64,000 nucleotides of DNA from Cordia subcordata (GCA_028554755.1 JAPTOF010000012.1:4238501-4302500); one strand, 5' to 3'. Positions 26,643-36,945 are shown, counted from the first letter of the stretch. Made by a program: numbers and translations. The notes: generated from the letters alone by a model not told the origin.

Positions 26643-27960
26643 CTTCACTCAAATGAATAAGAGAAAGAAACAATGTGCTGCACCCTCCAGCTTCGGAAGT
26701 CGGAACTTTAAGTTAATTCATTGCCTCCTAAATCCAGGAAACATGTTATGTAAAGATTATGACATCCAAATAGCAACGTGTATCCAGGGTTTTAGCAAGT
26801 ATGTAAAGTGCTTTCTGCTAATTGCAAATGCATTACTACCAATATATGCCAAATGTTACCAAGATTCCAATTCAACATCAAAATTTAAGCAATAACTGGC
26901 AAAAAGAAAAAGTCTTTTTCAGTTGAACCATGGCTCCTTAAGGCAAACTTAGTGAAGAAAATTTTACCACGGTTAATATACAATAGACCCAAATGGTGAT
27001 TGAGAGACACTAAAGCACATTAGTATAAAGAGTTCCACAGGAAAATGTGATCAGAGGACAACTCATAGCTACTCTTTCAGGCATTGTCAAAACAAAGAAT
27101 TCTACAGAGACCACCTACAGCAAAATCCATTAAAACAAACAAAAGAATGTTCTACAGAGACCACCTACAGCAAAATCCATTAAAACAAAGAAAAGAATGT
27201 TCTACAGAGACCACCTACAGCAAAATCCATTAACTTTAAAAGGAAAAGAAAAATCTGTACATTTTGCTATAATGGAAAAACTAAACACAGCTATTTATCT
27301 GCAATAATTAAATCACATAATGAAAGAAGCATGACTTAAAATAGAAGGAAAATTGACAAAGATAGAAATCATAAAAATGGAAAAAAAAAATGTGACTCCA
27401 AAGAGAAAGATCTCACCTTTGCAGTGAGCTGAAACTAACCAACTTGATCTTCCACCTTGAGAAGCCAAAGAATCAAAGAAAGAAGCTTTTTTATCTACTA
27501 ACAGAGAGTCAATAAGCATAGATATGAAAATGCAGAATGAAATGCACAAAAAGAAAACGGAAAAGAAAACCCACAAAAGCTGAAGTAGAGTAGTTTACAA
27601 GTAGAAGATGGTGTGGCCTCAAGTGGGCCAAATAGAATTTTTCAGAGAATGATATATTTAAAAAAATTTAGACAAAAATCCAATCTTTATAAAACAATTG
27701 CTATAAATAGACAGAAACAGAGATTTACTCTATTTATTTTCTTTTTTTATTGTGGGCTTTTTTGCCCTTTTCCTATTTTTTGCTTTTTTTTCACTTTGTG
27801 ATTACGGAGGTGGGGTGGGGGATTTTAAAAGAAGGGTGCGTAAAATGGTTGGTGGGGTTCTGAGAATGTGGAAAGGAGAGACACATCAGAAAGCTGGAAA
27901 GAAAGCTTGGTTTGCAATGGAGGAAATCACACACTGAGAGAGAGAGTAGTAAAGTAAGAG
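26643..27960 (-). other. 5' leader and probable leader intron of the kinase gene
   Basis: A good donor AAG|GTGAGA on the minus strand at about 27413 and an acceptor-like GTGCAG near 26680 suggest a leader intron of about 0.73 kb. An untranslated first exon would reach towards about 27.9 kb. This is inferred from splice consensus only; no transcript evidence is available. Confidence 0.45.
27089..27236. repeat. Three tandem copies of a 50-bp unit in the kinase leader intron
   Basis: TCTACAGAGACCACCTACAG starts at 27101, 27151 and 27201, an exact 50-bp period. The copies are nearly identical, with one C/G change in the AAACAAA(C/G)AAAAG linker. Upstream of copy 1 only part of the unit is present. 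Confidence 0.95.
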
Positions 27961-28205
27961 CAAAAAACGAAGTGAATTAAAAAATGGCATTTATAACGTG
28001 ATGAGAAAATTAATGCATTTTATCCTGCGTTTGGCAAACACCAATAATTTTTTTAATATATAATTTTAAAACTCGCTTAATACTCCTCATATTATAGAAA
28101 TCTATTAATACTTCTTTTATTTTAAAAAAGATGTTGTACAATTACTTAAAAAATTGAAATATTTATTTAACATTATTTATAATATAAAAATTATTACAAA
28201 CTTTA

Positions 28206-28540
28206 AGCCTTCGTTTGTTTTTGCAGGAGATAAAATGTTCTAGAAAAAAATTTTCATGGAAATTTTTTTTCAAGAAATTGTTTGGTTGAAAAATATTTTT
28301 AATGACACCAAAAAAATATATTTATATGCATTGGTGGAGGCGAGGGCCAGGGGAGCAAGGGAGAATTGGGGTGCCGAGGACTGGCAAATCTGGGGGTAGG
28401 TGGGGTGGTCTAGCAATAAGTGTGTGGAAAATGTTTTCCTTTTTTGAGAAAAAAATATATTTTCTAAAAAAATCAACCTATTTTTCTTTGACTAGAAAAA
28501 TATTTTCCTTTAGTTGTAGCAGCCAAACATAGGAAACTAC
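28206..28540. mobile_element. hAT-like MITE with G-rich centre
   Basis: The left end (CGTTTGTTTTTGCAGGAG-type, then AAAATGTTCTAG) is imperfectly complementary to the right end (CTAGAAAAATATTTTCC ... GCAGCCAAACATAGG). The centre (28325-28410) is unusually G-rich for this region. This pattern is common in short plant elements with hAT-like ends. Boundaries are approximate. Confidence 0.5.
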
Positions 28541-28784
28541 AACAAACATTTTTCAGAGAAATGCTTTCTATAGTGCAAATAGAAGTTAAAACACAGAAAA
28601 TTTTATATAATTTTAAGGAATAGATACAACAAAGTGCACAAAATCCATAAAAAATATAATGGAAAACATATGAACATACCGTACCTACAATATGCACAAT
28701 ATGCACCATATGCACACTACACCATATAAGCATCATATACCGTATTATGCATGAATAGTACGCGCACATAGGTAATAATACATG

Positions 28785-29012
28785 TATTCAAAATTTTTAT
28801 ATTATAGGTTCAAAATTTTTATATTATAAGTTCAAAACTCTTATATTAGGCTGCAAACATATTCAAAACTCTTATATTACATGTTCAAAAGTTTAAAAAC
28901 AAGTTCACAAAATAAAAATTATAATGTCATAAATTTTATACTCTATGTTCAAAACTCTTATATTACATGTTCAAAATTTTTATATTATATGTTCAAAATT
29001 CTTATATTATAT
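28785..29012. repeat. Irregular array of TTCAAAA-YTCTTATATTA units, left part
   Basis: Units of about 18-21 bp with the core TTCAAAACTCTTATATTA recur, interspersed with a longer block (AGTTCACAAAATAAAAATTA and following). The same units continue at 30476-30845, so the array was split by the 1.46-kb segment in between. Confidence 0.8.
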
Positions 29013-30475
29013 TGCTGGGTTCATACATAAATATATGATTTTGATAATAACAAATAAAAAAAATTGAGTTTACCAACTGTGCTTGCACTAATGTGTTTAT
29101 ATGATTTAATACACATTTGTTTGGCTTTTGGATTGATTGTTTACATCTTTATAGCCAAAATATCATTTGAATGCTTAGCTTGTGAATTATATTATCATAT
29201 TATTGTGAGCTAAAGTATTCTTGAAGTACTTAGTGTTGAAAGACGTAAGCAAACTTGCATGATGAGCAACAACGTTTTTTCATCAAGAGAAGAAGCAAGT
29301 GGATGGAGCCAATTGATCATCATAAGAGAAGAAGAAGAAGTCTTGACGTATTAAAGATGTGAAGATCTCAAGATCAAGACTTGAAGATCGTGTGGTAACA
29401 TAAGGATGGAGAAGAGGTGACATAGAGGGTAGCAGTAATATTTTTGTCGTTTGCCCTATATATGTTCATCTTTGCTCTAGCTCTTGTTGTTTATCTTTTT
29501 AAAATAGTTTTAATCTTCAAACTTGATTTAAAATGCTTTTCCAAAGTTAGTTTGTGGATTAAAATTTCATTGAAGTGATCTTTACTTGTTGTATTCTTTG
29601 GAACTTCAAAGTTTTTGAAATACTTGTTTTTCTCCTTCAAATGGTGCTTCAAAAAGTTCTTTGAAGTGTTCTTAAAGTGTAGAAATCATTTGATCTTCAA
29701 AGAGTTTAGAAAACATGTTTATAGGAGTGAAAATATGTTTTCTGGGTGTGCCGGACACCCTTAGTCGGTCGACCGACTGACCAAAGAATCTATCGGACAA
29801 TCTAGCAAAACAAGGGCAAGCCAGCGGTGCTTTCTGGACTTGTCGGTCGACTGGCAAATTATTTTTAGTCCTCTAGCATAACCAGTAAGGTCTCTAGTTT
29901 TGTCAGTTGACTGACAACACTGCTATTAGTAAAACTAACCATTATTTGAACGTTGCACTCATTCCTTTTTATATCCAACTCACCCAATTCATCAGCAAGA
30001 CTCAAGAACTAAATCTTCATATCTATTGAGCATTCAATTGAGCTAACATTTGTTATATCTACTCATTGAGGAGTATTTGTTGTAATCACTTTGTACTCTC
30101 AAATTTCTATCATATTACACACTCTTGGGCTAGAATAGATTGTGAGAATCTTGTGTGAGCAAGAGTGTGAAGGAATCCTAGTGTAGGGAACAATTGGGTT
30201 CTTTGAAAAGAAGCGTCAAAGATTTGGATAATTGGTTTGTCCTTCACCAATATCTGAAGAAGTATTGATATGTAGTGGAGATGTTGTCAAGTTCGAAGGG
30301 GAACATCCTTGAATGGTGGACATAAGTGAGGCCAAATCAGTGTCATCTTCTCTATTCTCTTTACTAGGGGTTTGATAATTTGTTTGTGTGACCATCTTTG
30401 TTTATTATTTGGAATTTTGCTGTAAAACTTGGTCTAATCTTAATTCACCTCCTTCTTAAGATTATTTGCCCCCAA
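29013..30475 (+). mobile_element. Solo-LTR-like insertion splitting the array
   Basis: The segment starts TGCTGGGTTCAT and ends TTTGCCCCCA. Near its 3' end it has the TTCACCTCCTTCTTAAG motif, and near its start TATGATTTTGATAATAACAAA. The element at 44426-46123 has the same layout in reverse (TATGTTTTGATGATG near the start, TTCACCCCCCCTCTTGG near the end). Both also contain GTCGACCG-type words. Flanks are TATAT on the left and (A)TATAT on the right, compatible with a 5-bp duplication but low in complexity. No coding capacity. Confidence 0.6.
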
Positions 30476-30845
30476 TATATATGTTCAAAACTCTTATATT
30501 GCAAGTTCAAAAGTTTAAAATCAAGTTCACAAAATAAAAATTATAATCTCATAAATTTTATGTTCTATGTTCAAGACTTTTATATTACGTTCTTACAGAT
30601 TATGCTCTGTGTTCAAAACTCTTATATTACATGTTCAAAATTCTTATATTATAAGTTCAAAAGTTTAAAATCAAGTTCACAAAATAAAAATTATAATCTC
30701 ATAAATTTTATACTTTATGTTCAAAACTCTTCTATTACATGCTCATAGATTATACTCTATATTTAAAATTCTTATATTACATGTGTAAAATTCTTATATT
30801 ATATGTTCAAAACTCTTATATTAAGCTGCAAAGATGATCATAAAT
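30476..30845. repeat. Irregular array of TTCAAAA-YTCTTATATTA units, right part
   Basis: This is a continuation of the unit array seen at 28785-29012. The longer inner block recurs at about 30510-30570 and 30660-30715. A partial inverted copy (TTAATATAAGAATTTTGAA) follows at about 30883-30901. Confidence 0.8.
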
Positions 30846-30984
30846 TTGCACTTAAGTTTATAATTTTGAACATATTTGCAGTTTAATATAAGAATTTTGA
30901 AAACATGTACTGTGTGCGCATATTATTCATGCATAATATAAATACAATTTTGAACACATACACTATTCATGCACCCTCTATCCA

Positions 30985-31274
30985 ATTTTATTTATATTTT
31001 TACATTTTCTTTCACAAATATAAATACAAAATAACTCAAAAATTAATTTGAAATTCTATCCACATCAAAATATATTAAAAAGTATAGGTCTTATTTGTTA
31101 TTTTTTTGAAAATATTAAATTTTCAATCAATTAAAATGTTTCTATAACAAAAAATATTTGTTTATAATATTAATAAAATTAATTTTAAAAAAAGTAATTT
31201 TATTATGGTTTATTAATAAAATGTTATTTTAAGAAAAATATATTTCATTATAAAATAAATTATCTTTAATTATT

Positions 31275-31370
<96 letters not shown>

Positions 31371-31600
31371 CTATCATGACAACAATAATAACTTGATACT
31401 GATGTCTTTTTTGTCATTTTGCATTCATTAGCTAATCTAACAGCTAGTTTTATTGAACACATCTAAAACAATCCGCTAGTAAAATAGTTATCAATCCATC
31501 GCTAAAACACAACAGCTATCCGTTACCTAAACTGCTATCCACTACTCAAATAGCTATTCACTACCTAATCTACTAATTGCGCCGAACAAACCCTTACTTG
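30985..31600. repeat. Dispersed non-autonomous repeat, copy 2
   Basis: Same order of words as copy 1 (20720-21450): AT-rich interior, then CATTAGCTAATCTAACAGC, repeated AGCTATC words and a CGCCGAACAAACCC terminus at about 31583-31598. A large trinucleotide expansion (31277-31372) sits where copies 1 and 3 have only short ATA/AAT runs. Confidence 0.65.
31277..31372. repeat. Compound (AAT)n/(ATT)n/(TCA)n microsatellite
   Basis: An AAT run switches to ATT and then to TCA repeats within copy 2 of the dispersed repeat. On the minus strand it reads as a poly-Asp/Asn/Ile frame, which is an artefact of the repeat. Confidence 0.97.
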
Positions 31601-31955
31601 GTCCCTATTTTGGCCCATTAAAAGATAGTTATGTGCTTTTTTTTAACTTTTTTAGTTATGTGCTTTTTTAACTTCTTTTTAACAAAATCCCACCCCACAA
31701 GATTTGAAACCACAATCTCATTCCTAGTAAAATGTAGTCTTAACCATTTAAACTACCCTTAATCCTATAAAATAGTTATGTGCTTGATACATGACTAATT
31801 AGTGACGACAAAATTGATATTTTTTACGAATAGTAAGGATTAAGCGGATCATATTTGAAATATGATAACCAAATTGATAATTCTACAAATACTTAGTATC
31901 AAGTAATTCACTTTCAAATATAATGGGGACGAGATTGACGCTTTTAATAGGAATT
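31596..31955. repeat. Direct repeat copy A (interrupted by a SINE)
   Basis: TATTTTGGCCCATTAAAAGA-type sequence followed, after the SINE, by ATGTGCTTGATACATGAC...ATTTGAAATATG, matches 32225-32440 in the same order. The copies are clearly diverged. Confidence 0.75.
31639..31771 (-). mobile_element. SINE with 14-bp target-site duplication
   Basis: The identical 14-mer ATAGTTATGTGCTT flanks the element (31625-31638 and 31772-31785). On the minus strand an A-box-like TAGTTTAAATGGTT (about 31743-31757) precedes a B-box-like GGTTTCAAATCTTG (about 31699-31711). The 3' end is A-rich (T-rich at 31639-31685 on the plus strand) and contains a partial repeat of the flank word at about 31653-31669. The related direct-repeat copy at 32225-32440 lacks the insertion. 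Confidence 0.85.
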
Positions 31956-32224
31956 TAAGAAAAGTATAAATTTTTTTTAATTAAATGTTCTTTCTGATCA
32001 TTGAAACAAACAATATTGCTTATAGGCACTTTTTTACCAAATAATTAAATAACTTATAAGCACATTTTATCTAACTTACTTATAAAAACTACTTATAAGT
32101 GTCAATTGGTTATAAGTAGTCAGACTGAAATGGGCTCTTAGTTTTCAATGTTTTTTAGAAAACTGTTAATTTAAATCTAATTATTTCAAAAGGGAACAAT
32201 TTGATTCCTAGTATTTGTAAAAGT

Positions 32225-32440
32225 GACCCACTTAACCTCTATTTTGGCCCTTTAAAAGATGGTCATGTGCTTGACACACATAACCAACTAATGAGAACAA
32301 AATTAATATTTTCTACAAATATCAAGGACTAAGTGAATCACATTTGAAATATGGTAACCAAAATGATACTTTTACAAATATTAAAAATCAAGTAATTAAA
32401 AATAATGGAGGCAAAATTGATACTTTTAATAAATAAAATA
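32225..32440. repeat. Direct repeat copy B (no SINE)
   Basis: Uninterrupted counterpart of 31596-31955: TATTTTGGCCCTTTAAAAGA, then ATGTGCTTGACACACATAAC and ATTTGAAATATGG. It serves as an empty-site reference for the SINE. Confidence 0.75.
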
Positions 32441-33552
32441 GAGACCAATTTTGGCTGTTTCCTTCGAAATTATATCAAAGAAAAAAGAAAGGAATAGGAA
32501 GGGAGGAAGCGAAGTGTCTACATCAAAATTTTTGTACGGACTTAGATCTTATTCCTTTGTGATTCGAGTCAATTAATTTCTTTTAATTATTTGCTCATTT
32601 GCGTATAAGCATTATCGTTATGATCATTAGGAACCATTGTCAATAATATAACAAAAGGAGAAACGAGTCTCTCTATTCTCTCTTTGTTTTATTAGGTAGT
32701 TAGAGTAACATTCAGTTTTTTCGGTGGTTTTTTTTGCTGTTTTCTTCTATCACCGGAATCTTACCATTTAATCTCTTTTCTCTTTTTTGTGTCTTTCATT
32801 TTTATTATGTTTTTAGTTTTTCTCTTTGTTTGTTGTGGTGTTCTGGATTTAGGTCACCTTCACATCTATTAGTTCATCTTGATTTTCAGGCTTGCGATCT
32901 GACGAGTGACCATTCTCTTGTGGTATATTGTGTTGTTTTGTGTGCGGCTCTGTTTCAAAGGTTCCAATAATCTTACACTGTCATTACTACAGATGATGTA
33001 AAGAAAATTGTTCAGATCAGTACTATTCATCCTCTGATCTCCCTTGCCACGCGATGCTAGAAGCTTATTTTACGTGCTCTTGATCCTTTTCTGTTGCTTG
33101 CAGAGGCGATAATATAGTTTTCGATCTTATTTGTTTAAGTCACGAGACTAGAGGGTTCGTCCTTTTTTTAAGGACGTTTAAAGCATCTAAGTCGAATATT
33201 TTCGTGGCCCAACCTCTAACCGAGTTGGTGAGTCCTGTTACACTCATCTTTAAATTGTCTTTTTACTGCTGCACACTTTTCGCTGCTTTGGCAGGCCTAT
33301 CTTTAGATCTATTGGAGTTTGGTGATGTGTTTTCCTTGATAACATTGGTAAGAGATTCGAGGTGTAGTGAGGTGATGATCTGCCTTTTGTTGACGGAGGT
33401 TCGTCATGTTTGTTGCTCTGTAGAGTCGCTAATCGCGGCAATAGCCTTCTAGCATCTGTTTAGGTTTAGGGTTATTTTATATGTTTAGGCCTTTGTGTGT
33501 ATTTGGGTCGATGGTCTATTTTATTGTTTGGTACAGGCTTTTGGTTTGTTTT

Positions 33553-34198
33553 TGTTGGGTTATGGCTCAAAGTCCAAGCCCATACAAATTAGGAAAGAAT
33601 TTTAATGAGAATTAAAATTCTAGTTATGGTAAGAGTCTTAATTATGGTAGGATTGATAGATGAGGAAATCCTTTGTCTTGGAGGACAAGGAAATCTCCTC
33701 TATAAATAGGACTCTTGCATTAGTTGTATAAGGTGTGCCTTAGGACCACACCCTATGGGGGTGTGGGTGAGAGAGAGAGCCTGAGAGCATCAAGAGTATC
33801 TTATATTCGTTCTAGTCCTGTTAAGGATAGAACCATTATAAGAACTCTGTGGGGAAGGGTTTAGACTTTTCTGTCCGTGTAAAAAGTCATCACCTGAATT
33901 AGGGTGAGAGAGAGAGAGAGCCTGAAAGCATCAAGAGTATCTTATATTCGTTCTAGTCCTGTTGAGGATAGAACCATTATAAGTACTCTGTGGGAAAGGG
34001 TTTAGACTTTTCTGTCCGTGTAAAAAGTCATCACCTGAGTTGTAACTCCATTATTGTTGAATAGTGAAATTTATCCCAGAGGGGATCGTGGACGAAGGCA
34101 GAGGGCCGAACCACGTTTAATAGCGAGTATTCTTTTCTCGTTACTCGTGATTTAATTCCGCTGCGTGAGTGTGTGTTATGCGTCCTGATTTCCCAACA
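33553..34198 (+). repeat. 5' LTR of the small LTR element
   Basis: It contains a TATAAATAGG box at 33701-33710 and an internal direct duplication of about 135 bp. Each half starts near GAGAGAGAGCCTGA and ends near GTCATCACCTGA, so the segment is present twice per LTR. Confidence 0.93.
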
Positions 34199-34200
34199 AG

Positions 34201-34212
34201 TGGTATCAGAGC
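34201..34212 (+). promoter_or_regulatory. Primer-binding site (tRNA-Met)
   Basis: TGGTATCAGAGC directly after the 5' LTR (two bases spacing), the standard plant retrotransposon priming sequence. Confidence 0.93.
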
Positions 34213-34423
34213 CTGGTTGGAGGGAGAACGCTGGTTTGCATGAAAAACGAAAAAAGAAACGCCGAAGGGGAGTAAAAAAAAATTCGCTGATCTGCTGGTC
34301 ACGGTTGGCGGCCTTTCCGGAGTCCGATCGACGATCCGTTTGTTGCTGTGTTTTTGTCTCGTAGAGGAGAGTAGCTGCTAAAATTTCGTGACGATCCGAC
34401 AGTCAGATTGTGAGATACAAGCA

Positions 34424-34514
34424 GGTCAAGTTTTGTGAGTTTGTGGTTAAACAGTCAAACGGAAGGTTTGACTAGCATTGACCAAAGGGTTGCAGGGGTT
34501 TGACCGCGTTGACC
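34424..34514. promoter_or_regulatory. Cluster of six W-box cores in the LTR element leader
   Basis: TTGACC/TTGACT cores lie at 34468, 34478, 34500 and 34509 on the plus strand. The reverse forms GGTCAA (34424) and AGTCAA (34453) lie on the other strand. W-boxes are WRKY-binding sites. The positions are directly visible; any regulatory role is inference. Confidence 0.6.
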
Positions 34515-35069
34515 AAGGGTCTCCTCACCGTTTTCCGACGTCCTGAGTTCGTTTTTTAGGTCCGTTTTGCCAAATTTCTTGATGTATCGTGGGTGAGCCT
34601 TGAAATTTGGTAAAACAATAAAGTGGTGATGAAATTCTGCGAAAGTCTTTGAAGCATTGTGTGAGCAAACACATTTAACCGACTAGTGAACAAACTTCTA
34701 TAGAAGAGAAGTTTGGATGAGAAGACTAGTTGAAGAAGGTTCGATTCGAGGGAGGAGTCGCGCGAAGAGAGTCTACGTAGCTGAACGATCAGAGTCCTGG
34801 CCAGACCAGATGACTGATAAGAAATGCTACTGTTGGAAGAGAAGACAACGTCTGAGATGCCTTGTGTCGAGGGAGGACGTAAACAACCTTGAGAGGTCGA
34901 GGTTAGACGGCATGAAGAGGGATGTTGAGAATGACTCCGAAAACCTGCTAGGATGTGTTGGTAGCTGCTGCCGTGAAGAGTGTTGTCGAGCGAGGGCTCC
35001 AGCATGAAGACTGTGAAAAGGTTCCAGTTGCGGCAAAGAAGCTTCGGACTTTTCGCCAAGGAAGGAATT

Positions 35070-35728
35070 TGTTGGGTTATGGCTCAAAGTCCAAGCCCAT
35101 ACAAATTAGGAAAGAATTTTAATGAGAATTAAAATTCTAGTTATGGTAAGAGTCTTAATTATGGTAGGATTGATAGATGAGGAAATCCTTTGTCTTGGAG
35201 GACAAGGAAATCTCCTCTATAAATAGGACTCTTGCATTAGTTGTATAAGGTGTGCCTTAGGAGAGTGTCTTAGGACCACACCCCATGGGGGTGTGGGTGA
35301 GAGAGAGAGCCTGAGAGCATCAAGAGTATCTTATATTCGTTCTAGTCCTGTTAAGGATAGAACCATTATAAGAACTCTGTGGGGAAGGGTTTAGACTTTT
35401 CTGTCCGTGTAAAAAGTCATCACCTGAATTAGGGTGAGAGAGAGAGAGAGCCTGAAAGCATCAAGAGTATCTTATATTCGTTCTAATCCTGTTGAGGATA
35501 GAACCATTATAAGAACTCTGTGGGAAAGGGTTTAGACTTTTCTGTCCTTGTAAAAAGTCATCACCTGAGTTGTAACTCCATTATTGTTAAATAGTGAAAT
35601 TTATCCCAGAGGGGATCGTGGACGAAGGCAGAGGGCCGAACCACGTTTAATAGCGAGTATTCTTTTCTCGTTACTCGTGATTTAATTCCGCTGCGTGAGT
35701 GTGTGTTATGCGTCCTGATTTCCCAACA
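35070..35728 (+). repeat. 3' LTR of the small LTR element
   Basis: Nearly identical to the 5' LTR, including the internal 135-bp duplication and TATAAATAGG (35218-35227). It differs by an extra 13 bp after GTGCCTTAGG and about five single-base changes. Confidence 0.93.
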
Positions 35729-35902
35729 GTTTTAGTGTTTGGCTCCTATTTATTTCCTAACTAGGTTGTGGGTATCATTGGCCTACTCGTGTTGCTCTGG
35801 TCTCTTTCCAATCTTTTCGAACTTAGACCTAGTTGTATTGGTTTTCTTGTTTAATGGAATTTCTTTCTTTTTTTCGACTGAAAAAAATTAATATTACAAA
35901 AG

Positions 35903-36289
35903 TACTCATTAAAATTATAAATAGGTGTTAATGCAAGTTTATTTGAAAATTTATTAGTCGACTAAGGCACTATGTGTAGTGCACAACAAGAAAATGCGTA
36001 TATCTGGTTCGCTTATAATATTTTACTAAATATTCGTTGCCCTTGCATGGAATAAGATTGCAGACCTTATATACGGAGAAATGCACGTAGTGAATAATAT
36101 GGTCCCACAAAATCTCTTTTTAATCTGCAAATTTGGATTTCTAGTCTACACGATGATTGTGATTTGTGAAAGCAATCATGAAATTTGACTACCGAGCCTT
36201 TGGACATTGACAAATTTTTTCTCGCTCATTTGAACAGCAATCTGCATGAATAATGATGCTTACGTATACATACACACACATATATGTGA
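35903..36289. other. Intergenic DNA between elements; nothing recognised
   Basis: No coding sequence or clear repeat structure. A CA/TA-rich strip (about 36268-36287) precedes copy 3 of the dispersed repeat. Confidence 0.5.
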
Positions 36290-36945
36290 AATTTTTTATA
36301 CATAATATAGATTAAAAAGTTTTATTAAAAAATTAATTTTATTATGTCTTAATAATAAAATATTATTATAAAAATATATATTTAATTACAAAATAAATTA
36401 TCTTATGCCAATAACAGCAATAATAATTATAATTATTATAACAATAATAATGTGATAATCAATGTCTTTTTCATCATTTTACTTTGATCAGATAATCTAA
36501 TAACTAATTTTATCAAATATATTTTATTCAATCAACTCCATGAATAGCTATCAATTAATAGTTAAAATATAACAATTATCAGCAACCCTAATATATAGTT
36601 AATTCACTACTAGAAATTGTTGGATTTGAGATTGAAAATTTGATAGGGAAATTTTCCATCTCAAATTAAAACGGAATTGAGACGGATTTGAGATAAAAAA
36701 TTTGGACAAGATTTTCTAGTAAGTTAATTATACATATTTGAAACGGAAAATTTCTATTTCAATTAGAGACAGAATTTTTTGTCTCAAAATTTGGGATGAG
36801 GGGTTTTGAGATGAAACAATTTCGTCTCAAATTCCAACTGAAAGCCATTTTGAGATGAAATTTTTTAAGTTTGAGACAAAAAATTTCCTTATCAAATTCG
36901 AAATGTTTTTGTAGTGATTGTGCCAAATTCGCCTTAAGCAGGTTG
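36290..36945. repeat. Dispersed non-autonomous repeat, copy 3 (interrupted)
   Basis: The AT-rich interior and TAATCTAATAACTAATTTTA-type stretch correspond to copies 1 and 2. The terminal part is cut by the CACTA-type insertion at 36605-36916. Removing that insertion and one ATT restores an ATTGTGCCAAATTCGCCTT end equivalent to ATTGCGCCGAACAAACC of copy 2. Confidence 0.65.
36605..36916. mobile_element. CACTA-type MITE with 3-bp TSD
   Basis: Ends CACTACTAGAAA and TTTTTGTAGTG, flanked by ATT on both sides (36602-36604, 36917-36919). The 312-bp interior is built of repeated, partly inverted GAGACGGA/TTTGAGA/TCTCAAA words and has no ORF. The terminal CACTA and the 3-bp duplication are diagnostic of this superfamily. 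Confidence 0.88.

Larger units (their letters stand above)
33553..35728 (+). mobile_element. Complete small non-autonomous LTR retrotransposon
   Basis: The two LTRs (33553-34198, 646 bp; 35070-35728, 659 bp) begin TGTTGGG and end CCCAACA. They are flanked by the 5-bp duplication GTTTT (33548-33552; 35729-35733). A primer-binding site TGGTATCAGAGC (34201-34212), complementary to the 3' end of initiator tRNA-Met, follows the 5' LTR. A purine-rich tract (GCCAAGGAAGGAA) precedes the 3' LTR. The internal region is only about 0.87 kb and has no gag, protease, integrase or reverse-transcriptase motif, so it must be mobilised in trans. The LTRs differ by a 13-bp duplication (CTTAGG-flanked) and about five substitutions, so the insertion is recent. 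The size lies between a typical TRIM and a LARD. Confidence 0.95.
32658..35888 (+). mobile_element. Poly-A retroposon, interrupted by an LTR element
   Basis: TAATATAACAAAAG (32644-32657) and TAATATTACAAAAG (35889-35902) form a 14-bp target-site duplication with one mismatch. The inserted sequence ends in a short A-run (about 35881-35887) after a T-rich AATGGAATTTCTTTC-type 3' end, as in plant LINEs. Removing the LTR element (33553-35728 plus one TSD copy) leaves about 1.05 kb, too short for a LINE. I recognise no reverse transcriptase or other protein in it. It could be a non-autonomous LINE derivative or a retroposed transcript. Confidence 0.7.

Noticed and set aside
28785..30845. Repeat-spacer appearance suggestive of a CRISPR array
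   Set aside because: Units are irregular in length, imperfect and AT-rich, there are no cas genes, and the context is a plant nuclear genome.
31229..31462. Protein-like frame rich in Asp, Asn and Ile
   Set aside because: It is simply the translation of the (AAT)n/(TCA)n microsatellite.
34556..35059. 167-residue minus-strand frame and overlapping plus-strand frames inside the LTR element
   Set aside because: No gag CCHC knuckle, protease, or other retroelement motif could be seen. The sense-strand frame is only 96 residues. Treated as chance frames in a non-autonomous interior.
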